Shown here piece by piece: positions 19,060 through 26,277 of a stretch of DNA of 64,000 nt. Within the stretch, counting starts at the first letter, position 1. The number at the start of each line of letters is the position of its first letter. Source of the stretch: Pseudomonadota bacterium. Its GTDB lineage: Bacteria > Desulfobacterota > Binatia > Binatales > Binataceae. The DNA is taken from contig JAJPHI010000024.1 in the NCBI GenBank assembly GCA_021325355.1, forward strand, positions 36,821 to 100,820, given 5' to 3'. The notes below the pieces were generated by a model. It did not search any database and was not told where the DNA came from. It was given only the letters and a program-made list of their open reading frames with translations. Made by a program: the position numbers and the translations under genes.

Positions 19060-20115
19060 TTACGCGTCGATGCCGACCGCCTCGCCAATAGAGCGGAATC
19101 CATCGCGTCTTAGCAAGTCCACCAGGCCGCGCCGGATCTGACGAATCAGTCCGGGGCCGTGGTAAACCATCGCGGTGTAGAGTTCGACGAGACTCGCACC
19201 GCAACGAACATATTCGTACGCATCCGAGGCGCCGCTGATGCCGCCGACGCCGATAAGCGGGAGGCGACCGCCGGTCAAGCGATACAGTTCGCGAACCATC
19301 TTCTGCGCGCGCGCCTTGAGCGGCGCTCCACTCAGGCCGCCCTGCGCCACCGCTGCGCTAAGCGCCGGCGGATGTTGTCGCGTGGTGTTGGTCGCGACGA
19401 CGCCGCCGAGGTTCAAATCGATCAGATGCTGCCCAAGCGCGTCAAGGATTTCCGTATCCAGGTCGGGAGCAAGTTTGACCAGGATCGGGGGCGGACGCAT
19501 TCCCGCCGGTATAGCAGAACGAATCGCCTCGACGATCGCGCGGAGGCCGGCCGGGGTCTGAAAATCCCGCAGCCCGGGCGTGTTGGGCGACGAAACGTTG
19601 ACCACCAGAAAATCCGCTAACGCGGCGAACCGCCGCGCGAGCAACGCGTAGTCATCCGGTACGCGGTCGGCCGGCGTCGCCTTGTTCGGACCGATATTCA
19701 CTGCCAGGCGCAGCCGCGAAAACCTTCGACGCCAGCGCTCGATCCGTAAAGCCACGGCCTCGGCGCCTTCGCTCGGGAAACCCAGACTGTTGATCAGGGC
19801 CTGATGGTCGGCGATACGCCACATCCGCGGCTTCGGATTGCCCGGTTGCGGACGCGGCGTGACCGTACCGATCTCAACCAGACCGAAACCGAGCGCCTCC
19901 CAGGCGCGAAGCGCGCGGCCATCCTTGTCCATGCCAGCGGCCAGGCCAATCGGGTTCGCGAATTCAAGACCCCAGACGTGGCTGCTCAATTCCGGCGGAT
20001 CCGCAGGAACCCTTGAACGGGGAAAACACGCGAGCGCGGTCAGCGTCAGGCGATGAGCGGTTTCGGGATCGAGTCGAAACAGCAGTGGCCGAACGATCCG
20101 ATAGAGACGATTCAC
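19060..20115 (-). CDS. pyrD: Dihydroorotate dehydrogenase (quinone), class 2
   Basis: Catalyses the quinone-linked oxidation of dihydroorotate to orotate in pyrimidine synthesis, on the inner face of the cytoplasmic membrane. The 351-residue protein has the class 2 N-terminal helical membrane-binding segment (L-Y-R-I-V-R-P-L-L-F-R-L-D-P-E-T-A-H), the FMN-binding G-L-A-A-G-M-D-K and the catalytic-Ser region N-V-S-S-P-N-T-P-G. The G-V-G-G-I-S phosphate loop is near the C terminus. It lies 4 bases after the PDZ-protein stop and is followed by the rhodanese gene, all in one direction. Confidence 0.96.
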   Translation of the reverse strand: MNRLYRIVRPLLFRLDPETAHRLTLTALACFPRSRVPADPPELSSHVWGLEFANPIGLAAGMDKDGRALRAWEALGFGLVEIGTVTPRPQPGNPKPRMWRIADHQALINSLGFPSEGAEAVALRIERWRRRFSRLRLAVNIGPNKATPADRVPDDYALLARRFAALADFLVVNVSSPNTPGLRDFQTPAGLRAIVEAIRSAIPAGMRPPPILVKLAPDLDTEILDALGQHLIDLNLGGVVATNTTRQHPPALSAAVAQGGLSGAPLKARAQKMVRELYRLTGGRLPLIGVGGISGASDAYEYVRCGASLVELYTAMVYHGPGLIRQIRRGLVDLLRRDGFRSIGEAVGIDA

Positions 20116-20119
20116 CCGG

Positions 20120-20842
20120 TTACTGAGCCGAAGCGGTGTCCGGTCGCGGGGCGCCCAGTTTAACCGGCAGCTTCAGCGTTTCGTGCGTACCGTCATTATG
20201 CGGCCGCAGGATAGTGAAGTAGATGACGTCGCCCGGTCTGAGCGCCGCGATGGCGTTGCGCAGGTCGTCAGGCGTGAGGATCAGGTTGTCATCGATGGCG
20301 ATGATCAGATCGCCGGTGTTGCCGAGCTTGCCTGCCTTCTTCAGGAGCGGCATGACGATCAGATCGAGCGGAGGCGCCAGTTGGCCGACCGTTGCCCCGG
20401 TTGCGCCCATCGCATTGAGCCCACCTTCGGCGCGAATGCCGGCCTGCTCGGCGGGGCTGTTCGGATCGACCCCGACCACTTCGAAGCCCCGCACCTTCGC
20501 GCGCGGATCGTCATCGACCGTCAAATACTGGACAGAGAGGCCGAGATAGGGAAGCGGATGCGGCAGCGCCGCCTTCTGGTTCTGATAATCTGCGGCATCG
20601 CCTACGCTCGGCACGGCCACCGGCGGTTCCTCGGGGGGCGTCCCCTGATCGGCTTGCGATGGCGATACCTGATTCCGTGAGGGAAGTTCGAGGGTGCCGC
20701 CCTCGTGGATCCAAACCGGTGATGCAGGCGCGGCGGCGCTCGCCTGCCCCGAAAGGCCCGCCTGCCCCCAGCACGGCATCGGGACGGCGATGCCCGCCGT
20801 CAACAGTGCCGCGGACGCGAGGCTGCACTTCATCGTGCGCAT
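20120..20842 (-). CDS. Exported PDZ-domain protein
   Basis: A 240-residue protein with an N-terminal signal peptide (C-S-L-A-S-A-A-L-L-T-A-G ending W-G-Q-A), a low-complexity Pro/Ser/Glu stretch and a C-terminal PDZ domain (about residues 95-230). The PDZ carries G-L-S-V-Q-Y, F-E-V-V-G-V-D-P-N-S-P-A-E-Q-A-G-I and D-L-I-I-A-I-D-D. No trypsin-like protease domain precedes it, so it is not a DegP homologue by itself. A periplasmic scaffold or type II-secretion-C-like role is possible; function unknown. It is the first gene of the pyrD-rhodanese-pcp run. Confidence 0.75.
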   Translation of the reverse strand: MRTMKCSLASAALLTAGIAVPMPCWGQAGLSGQASAAAPASPVWIHEGGTLELPSRNQVSPSQADQGTPPEEPPVAVPSVGDAADYQNQKAALPHPLPYLGLSVQYLTVDDDPRAKVRGFEVVGVDPNSPAEQAGIRAEGGLNAMGATGATVGQLAPPLDLIVMPLLKKAGKLGNTGDLIIAIDDNLILTPDDLRNAIAALRPGDVIYFTILRPHNDGTHETLKLPVKLGAPRPDTASAQ

Positions 20843-20927
20843 TTTATTCCCGCCCGCCCCTCAGATAAATCGCTTGAAAGCCGCCTCATCGCCATGCGAA
20901 GAAAAGGCCGGGAGTTAAGTACTCGCG

Positions 20928-21935
20928 ATGAAGATTCTTTCGACCGTCGGTTTGACGCCTGACGAAGTTGCCCGCCTGCGCGAAATCAGCGGGGCGGAGG
21001 TCATGGACAAGCGCTGCCGCTCGCAGGCCGAAATGATCGAATTCGGTAGCGACGGCTACGACATCCTGTTCAGCTTCCGTGCTCCCGATGAGCTGATCCG
21101 TCGCGCGCCCAACCTGAAATGGGTGCAGTTTCTTTCCGCCGGCGCCGATCACGTTCTGAAGGGCGAGCTTGCAGCCCGTACCAATATCCTCATCACCAAC
21201 GCGAGCGGCATCCATTCGACGCCGATTGCCGAATACACGATTGCCTCGATGCTCGCGTGGTCGCACGGCTTCCACACCACGATGCGCGCGCAGATGCGCC
21301 GCGAGTGGCAGCGCAACTGGGATTTTATGGACTCGGTGGACTCGCTGCGCGGCAAGACCCTCGGGGTGATTGGCTATGGCTCGATCGGCCGGGAGACCGC
21401 GCGGATCGGCAAGGCGCTCGGGATGAGCATCCTCGCCCTCAAGCGCAACCCGAATGAACGCAGCGACCCCGGCTGGAATCCGCCTGGCGTCGGCGACCCC
21501 GAGGGGACCCTGCCGGATCGCTGGTTCGGTCCCGACGGACTCAAGGAGCTTCTGCGCGCGAGCGACTTCATCACCGTAACGCTGCCCGCGACGCCGGCAA
21601 CCCGCAGGATGATCGGACGGGAGGAGATCGCCGTGATGCGGCCCGGCGCCTATCTGGTCAATATCGGCCGCGGCGAAGTGATTGATCAGAACGCCCTCAT
21701 CGCGGCTCTGCGCGAAAAGCGCATCGGCGGCGCCGGCCTCGACGTCTTCGAGCGCGAACCGCTCGAAAGCGAAAGCGAGCTGTGGGATCTCGAGAACGTC
21801 ATCCTGACCCCGCACATGTCCGGATCATTCAAGGGCTACACGTCGGCCTGCCTGGGCCTGTTCGCGGCCAACCTCGAGCGCTTCGTCAGGGGCGAGCCGC
21901 TGATGAACCTCGTCGATCGCGCGCTGGGGTATTAG
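20928..21935 (+). CDS. D-isomer-specific 2-hydroxyacid dehydrogenase
   Basis: A 335-residue NAD-dependent enzyme of the D-2-hydroxyacid dehydrogenase family, which reduces 2-oxo acids to D-2-hydroxy acids or the reverse. The dinucleotide loop is G-V-I-G-Y-G-S-I-G. The catalytic residues Arg248 (N-I-G-R-G-E-V), Glu277 (E-R-E-P-L) and His296 (T-P-H-M-S-G) have the standard spacing. An insertion after the Rossmann loop (about residues 180-205) is rich in Pro and Gly. The exact substrate is not evident. Confidence 0.9.
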   Translation: MKILSTVGLTPDEVARLREISGAEVMDKRCRSQAEMIEFGSDGYDILFSFRAPDELIRRAPNLKWVQFLSAGADHVLKGELAARTNILITNASGIHSTPIAEYTIASMLAWSHGFHTTMRAQMRREWQRNWDFMDSVDSLRGKTLGVIGYGSIGRETARIGKALGMSILALKRNPNERSDPGWNPPGVGDPEGTLPDRWFGPDGLKELLRASDFITVTLPATPATRRMIGREEIAVMRPGAYLVNIGRGEVIDQNALIAALREKRIGGAGLDVFEREPLESESELWDLENVILTPHMSGSFKGYTSACLGLFAANLERFVRGEPLMNLVDRALGY

Positions 21936-21976
21936 TCCCGCCGGAGTACGGAAGCGGCGTCAGCCGCCACGATTCA

Positions 21977-22762
21977 TCAACGATTGCTGAACCGGGCGGC
22001 GCGCTTGCCAAGGAACGCCGCGATACCTTCGCGGGCATCCGCCGTATGGCTCAAGCCCGCGATAATCTCGGTCTCGAGATCCATCTGCTCGTAAAGCGGG
22101 TTATTCAACGAGGCGTAAAGCAGGCGCTTGACGCCGCCGTAGGCGAGCGTCGGACCCTGTGCAAGTTCGCCGGCGATTTTGTCGGCCTCGCCGAGCAACT
22201 CGGCGTCCGGCACGACGCGACTCACGATGCCCATCGCGTGGGCTTCCTGGGCGGTGAAGGCGCGATTGGTGAGCATCAACTCGCTCGCCCGCTTGAGGCC
22301 GACGATGCGCGGCAGATAGTAGGAACTTGAACCGTCGGGGGTGAGCCCGATCCGCGTATAGGCGACGGTAAAACGCGACGATTCTCCCGCCAGCACGATA
22401 TCGCCAATCAACGCAAGACTAAGCCCGGCGCCACCGGCGTTACCGTTAACCGCGATCACCAGCGGCGCATTCATACGCGCGAAGCGCTGAATTGCCGTAT
22501 GCAGCAGCATCGTCAGCTTCCGCAGATGAGCCGGCAGCTCAGCTTCCGGTTGCGCCGCAAACGATTTGAGGTCGCCGCCGCCGCAGAACAGTCTGCCGGC
22601 CCCGGTCAGCACCACGGCACGCACGTTCGGGTCTTCAAGGCATCGCGTCGAAGCCTCCTCGAGCGCGGCCGCGAGCTCGTAGTTGATCGCGTTGGCGGCC
22701 TCCGGACGATTGAGCGTGAGATGAGCAACATTGTCCCGCAGTTCGAAAAGCAGTACCGGCAT
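21977..22762 (-). CDS. Enoyl-CoA hydratase/isomerase family protein
   Basis: A 261-residue crotonase-fold protein. The oxyanion-hole segments G-A-G-R-L-F-C-G-G-G-D-L and V-N-G-N-A-G-G-A-G are intact. The active-site helix G-L-T-P-D-G-S-S-S-Y-Y-L-P-R places Asp where PaaG-type isomerases have their acid, rather than the Glu pair of classical hydratases. It therefore may isomerise or hydrate an enoyl-CoA, perhaps in aromatic or branched acid breakdown. It is divergent from the small ferredoxin gene. Confidence 0.88.
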   Translation of the reverse strand: MPVLLFELRDNVAHLTLNRPEAANAINYELAAALEEASTRCLEDPNVRAVVLTGAGRLFCGGGDLKSFAAQPEAELPAHLRKLTMLLHTAIQRFARMNAPLVIAVNGNAGGAGLSLALIGDIVLAGESSRFTVAYTRIGLTPDGSSSYYLPRIVGLKRASELMLTNRAFTAQEAHAMGIVSRVVPDAELLGEADKIAGELAQGPTLAYGGVKRLLYASLNNPLYEQMDLETEIIAGLSHTADAREGIAAFLGKRAARFSNR

Positions 22763-22880
22763 CGATGTTCTCCTGGATGGCTCGGCAACGGATTCTAGCC
22801 GATCTGCGCCGGCTACTCACGATCCGCGAACTGGCAACGCTGCGCGTCTTTGTGCGAAGCTTGCCGGGGAGGTCTTCGCC

Positions 22881-23066
22881 ATGGCGCTCGAAGTTACCTG
22901 GGACAGCAAGATATGCACGCACTCCGGCAACTGCGTCAAAACCCTGCCGCAGGTGTTCAAGGTCGAAGGCGGCAAATTCGTCATCGATCCCGCGGCCGCC
23001 GACGATAGCCGCGTGCGGACGACCGTGGCCGCATGTCCATCGGGGGCCCTCAAGATCAAGGAATGA
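22881..23066 (+). CDS. Small divergent ferredoxin (Fer4_19 type)
   Basis: A 61-residue protein with K-I-C-T-H-S-G-N-C-V near the N terminus and A-C-P-S-G-A-L near the C terminus. This matches the single-cluster Fer4_19 domain often found with oxidoreductases and P450s. Only three cysteines (C12, C18, C52) are present, which suits a [3Fe-4S] cluster or a cluster with one non-Cys ligand, perhaps His14. The ATG at 22881 has GGGGAGG 8 bases upstream, so the long readings from 22731 or 22765 are not genes. Confidence 0.85.
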   Translation: MALEVTWDSKICTHSGNCVKTLPQVFKVEGGKFVIDPAAADDSRVRTTVAACPSGALKIKE

Positions 23067-23103
23067 CGAAGTGGCGCCGGAGCGCGGCGGGTTGGCTTGT
23101 CGC

Positions 23104-23559
23104 CTAACGCTCTTCTTCGGCGCTGCCGCCGAGCGCCAGCCGCTCGAGCGCGCTTTCCGTGGCGCGGGTAGCGGCGCGGGCCGCGAGATGATCGCGGATA
23201 CGATCGATCAGCAGGCCGCGGGTCACCGGCTTGGTCAGATACTCGCTGATGCCGAGCCGCATGCTCTCCATCCGCGCATCGAGGTCGTCGCGCGCCGTGA
23301 TCATGAAGATCGGTATATCGGCCGCGGCAGGATCGCGCTTGAGCGCACGGCACACCTCGAAGCCGTCCATCTCCGGCATCATCAGATCGAGCAGAATCAA
23401 GTCGATTCGATGTTTCGCGACGGCCTGGAGGGCTTCACGGCCGGACTCAGCCGCGATTACCTTGTAGCCGGCGCGCCTCACGTGGCGCGCGATGATCGAG
23501 CGGGCGTCGGGATCGTCGTCCACCACGAGGACGCACGCCGGCTGTCGCGACGGGTTCAC
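23104..23559 (-). CDS. Stand-alone receiver-domain response regulator
   Basis: A 151-residue CheY-like receiver with the acidic pocket D14-D15-D16, phospho-acceptor Asp58 in L-L-D-L-M-M-P-E-M-D-G, Thr88 and Lys110 (L-T-K-P-V). After the receiver there is only a short charged helical tail of about 25 residues, with no output domain. Its GTG start (23557-23559) overlaps the TGA of the sigma-54 activator gene by four bases (GTGA), so the two are translationally coupled. I infer that it acts with that receiver-less activator. No histidine kinase is adjacent. Confidence 0.88.
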   Translation of the reverse strand: MNPSRQPACVLVVDDDPDARSIIARHVRRAGYKVIAAESGREALQAVAKHRIDLILLDLMMPEMDGFEVCRALKRDPAAADIPIFMITARDDLDARMESMRLGISEYLTKPVTRGLLIDRIRDHLAARAATRATESALERLALGGSAEEER

Positions 23560-24608
23560 GCGGGCCCCTTGGGTTGACGCTGGTCGGCGCGGCGCGGCTC
23601 GACCGCGATAACCCCGCATCGCCGAAGCTTGGCTGCGAAGGTGGTGCGCTTCAGTCCCAGGAGCCGCGCGGCCGCCTGTTTGTTGCCGCCGGTCTGTTTG
23701 AGGGCCTCGTTGATCATGCGACCTTCGAGTTCGCGCACGAGTGCGGTCAGGTTGATGCCGCTGGCGCTCAGTTCAGCGGGCGGCCGCGCGTCAGTCCATC
23801 TGGTGTCAGGCGCGAGATTGGGCGGCAGCAATCCGGCATGGATCTCGCCGTTTTCGCTGAGAATCACCAGCCGTTCAATCATATGCTCGAGCTCGCGCAC
23901 ATTCCCCGGCCAGTCGTATGACCACAGTTGCACCATCGCCTCGCGTGACACCGTCCAGGTGCGCCCCGGCATCCGCGCGCGCATCCGCGCCAGGAAATGC
24001 TCAATCAGGATTGGGATATCGGAACGTCGTTCGCGCAGCGGCGGAATCACGATCGGGAGCACCTGCAGGCGATAGAACAGATCTTCCCGGAAGGCCCCTT
24101 TTTTCACCGCCGCGGGCAAATCGGTGTTGCTGGCCGCGATTACCCGGACGTTGACCGGCGTCCAGCGATCGGCGCCGACCGGTCGCACCGCGCCGTCTTC
24201 GAGAACGCGCAGCAGCTTGGCCTGCAACGCGAGCGGCATCTCGCCGATCTCGTCAAGGAAAATCGTGCCGCCGTTGGCCGTGAGGAACAAACCGCCGCGC
24301 GCTCCGGCCGCGCCGGAAAAGGCACCCCGTTCGTGACCGAACATTTCCGATTCGAGCAGTTCATGGGGAATCGCGGCACAGTTGACCGGCACAAACGGCC
24401 CATTGCGCCGGCTCGCGCGCGCATGAATCGTCCGCGCGACCACCTCCTTACCCACGCCGCTTTCGCCCGTGATAAGGACGGTTACGTCGGTCGCCGCGAC
24501 CTTATCGATCAATTCGCGGAGCTTAACGATGCTCGGATGCTGGCCGACGAGCGGATAGTCGGCCGTCTCCGCCTGACCGGTCTCTGGCAGCCCATTCTCT
24601 GTTGCCAC
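23556..24608 (-). CDS. Sigma-54-dependent transcriptional activator lacking a receiver domain
   Basis: A 350-residue NtrC-class activator. After only about 18 residues the AAA+ domain begins, with Walker A G-E-S-G-V-G-K-E at 48-55, the sigma-54-contacting loop G-A-F-S-G-A at 95-100 (Ser in place of the usual Thr) and Walker B F-L-D-E-I-G-E at 117-123. A Fis-type helix-turn-helix lies near the C terminus (N-K-Q-A-A-A-R-L-L-G-L-K-R-T-T-F). No sensory or receiver domain is fused; the next gene, overlapping by 4 bases, is a lone receiver. Targets are unknown. Confidence 0.93.
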   Translation of the reverse strand: MATENGLPETGQAETADYPLVGQHPSIVKLRELIDKVAATDVTVLITGESGVGKEVVARTIHARASRRNGPFVPVNCAAIPHELLESEMFGHERGAFSGAAGARGGLFLTANGGTIFLDEIGEMPLALQAKLLRVLEDGAVRPVGADRWTPVNVRVIAASNTDLPAAVKKGAFREDLFYRLQVLPIVIPPLRERRSDIPILIEHFLARMRARMPGRTWTVSREAMVQLWSYDWPGNVRELEHMIERLVILSENGEIHAGLLPPNLAPDTRWTDARPPAELSASGINLTALVRELEGRMINEALKQTGGNKQAAARLLGLKRTTFAAKLRRCGVIAVEPRRADQRQPKGPA

Positions 24609-24750
24609 GGCAGCGATTGGTCAAACTCTCGGCGTCAAGCTAATTTCAAGCTTAGCTGCAACTTTAGCTAGCTGACAAGTCCATAAACCGCCGGTAGTCC
24701 CACGGAAAGCGCCGTAAGTAGCTGCGACAATTCGCAAACGCGCGGTGGGT

Positions 24751-25251
24751 TTATTTTGCCGTTACCAACTCGCGGCGATAAATCGCCGCCTGACCCGGAC
24801 CTTCGGCGACCGCAATTTCCATCGCATGCACGCCGGCAGCCGCGCCCAGCGCCTGCAACGCCGCCCACAATTGATCCGCAATCAGGCGCGCCAGTTCCTC
24901 GGCGGAACTGTGCATGATCTCGAGCAGAGCGACATCCTTTTTGGGAAGGACAAACAGGTCATCGTCGTAGCGCACGCAGAGTTGCGCGCCCTGGTCCTCG
25001 ATTCGTAGGCAGTCGCTCTGTGCGGGGATCAAGGTGCGCTCATCCAAGCGGTCAACAATCTCCTTGAGCAGGCGCTTGATCAGTCCGAAATCGAGCACGT
25101 AGCCGGTCGTATCGAGTTGCCCCTCGAGGCGCGCGCCGACCTGGTAGTTGTGTCCATGCAGGGGCTCGCGAAAGCCCGGATAGGCGATGAAATGTGCCGC
25201 AGAAAATTTCAGATTTTCCTTGGCCACGTGGATCGCAAAGGTTGAAGCCAT
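24751..25251 (-). CDS. 6-pyruvoyltetrahydropterin synthase-family enzyme, PTPS-III type
   Basis: A 166-residue T-fold pterin enzyme. Zinc ligands are His20 (F-S-A-A-H-F), His32 and His34 (P-L-H-G-H-N-Y). The catalytic Cys of QueD/PTPS (C-x3-H-G-H) is absent; instead Glu29 forms E-P-L-H-G-H, matching the E-x2-H-G-H signature described for PTPS-III. PTPS-III replaces dihydroneopterin aldolase (FolB) in folate synthesis in some bacteria and Plasmodium. So the likely product is 6-hydroxymethyldihydropterin, not a queuosine precursor. The ATG at 25251 starts the conserved fold. It is the last gene of the AddB-AddA-GGCT-like run. Confidence 0.82.
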   Translation of the reverse strand: MASTFAIHVAKENLKFSAAHFIAYPGFREPLHGHNYQVGARLEGQLDTTGYVLDFGLIKRLLKEIVDRLDERTLIPAQSDCLRIEDQGAQLCVRYDDDLFVLPKKDVALLEIMHSSAEELARLIADQLWAALQALGAAAGVHAMEIAVAEGPGQAAIYRRELVTAK

Positions 25252-25276
25252 GGTGCAGTCTGTCCGGCCCCGAAGG

Positions 25277-26179
25277 CTATGACGCGCGCTGACCGCGCGC
25301 GAACAGCGGCTCGAGGTTTTGATGAAGCGCGCGGCTGAAACGGCGCCGATAACGCTCCGCGTCGAGCGAAGTCGCTTCAAGAAACAACCCGGTCTCGAGC
25401 GGCGCCGCCGCGCTCAGCCGCTCACGCAACTGTACTGAGAGGGCGTCGTCTGCTGCGAGCTCCGCAGCCAGATCAGCCACGCCCAGACCATGCAGGCCGC
25501 CGAGGAGGCATTCGACGAAGTAGCCGACCTGGCCTTCACGGTCGAGCTCGAGTGAGCTGACCCGCAGGGCTTCGGGCAAGCTGAGCAGACGATCCATCCC
25601 ATACTCGCGGCGCTTCGACGGAATGGCCGGATCGCCGCTGCCGTCGTAGCCGGAACCAATCGCCGCGATCCCGATTCGACCGTCGGCGAACGGTACCGGA
25701 TGAAAGATATAACCATGCGAGGTGTAGCCGAGTAGCTCGCGCAAGGCAGTGCGATAGGCCAGCAGGTTGAATTTCGTACGTTCGGCGATGGCCCACAGGA
25801 ACTCGCCGAGGGACCGCCCCGCCGCCTCGGCCAACTCAAACAGTTGGACGAATTTCGACGGCTCATATTCCTCGCGCTGCGCCACCAACGGCGCAGCTTC
25901 GCGGGCGAACTCGAGCGCCAGCACGCCGATTCCTTCAGACGCATCGCCGCCGCTATGGGCCACCAACGGCTGCTCGGGCGCGATAGGCTCGAGGTCCATC
26001 GCCAGATAGCTCCCATGGCTCGATGGCTTGGCGAGACCGCGCCGAGCATTGGTGAGCGTTGCCGGAAAAGCGTCGCGCGCCACCAGACGACTGCGACCGC
26101 CGCGCCGCTTGGCCAGAATGCCGTATCCGCTCAGCAGCGAGCCGTAAGCGACTACGATGAACGTCTCGTTTTTCGGCAT
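25277..26179 (-). CDS. GGCT-like-fold protein of unknown function
   Basis: About 300 residues starting M-P-K-N-E-T-F-I-V-V-A-Y-G-S-L-L-S-G. The Y-G-S-L strand and following glycine loop resemble the gamma-glutamylcyclotransferase fold, but the rest is much longer than GGCT enzymes and I do not recognise it. Two possible active-site acids lie in R-E-E-Y-E-P-S-K-F. The frame is open upstream to a TTG at 26281 that overlaps the AddA stop (TTGA). I prefer the ATG at 26179 because GAGG precedes it and the conserved strand follows closely. It sits between addA and the pterin gene in one operon. Confidence 0.6.
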   Translation of the reverse strand: MPKNETFIVVAYGSLLSGYGILAKRRGGRSRLVARDAFPATLTNARRGLAKPSSHGSYLAMDLEPIAPEQPLVAHSGGDASEGIGVLALEFAREAAPLVAQREEYEPSKFVQLFELAEAAGRSLGEFLWAIAERTKFNLLAYRTALRELLGYTSHGYIFHPVPFADGRIGIAAIGSGYDGSGDPAIPSKRREYGMDRLLSLPEALRVSSLELDREGQVGYFVECLLGGLHGLGVADLAAELAADDALSVQLRERLSAAAPLETGLFLEATSLDAERYRRRFSRALHQNLEPLFARGQRAS

Positions 26180-26277
26180 GTCCTCGTCGATCCAAGCTAA
26201 CACACGCGCGCACTGCGGCGAATGCTCGCCCGTGGCGACACTGGGCCACGCCATCCGTGCGCCCGACCATCGCCGGC

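Noticed and set aside
24609..24750. AT-rich patch with repeated AGCTAA-like words before the sigma-54 activator, considered as a -24/-12 promoter
   Set aside because: A TTGCA is present but the matching GG element 10 bases upstream is missing.
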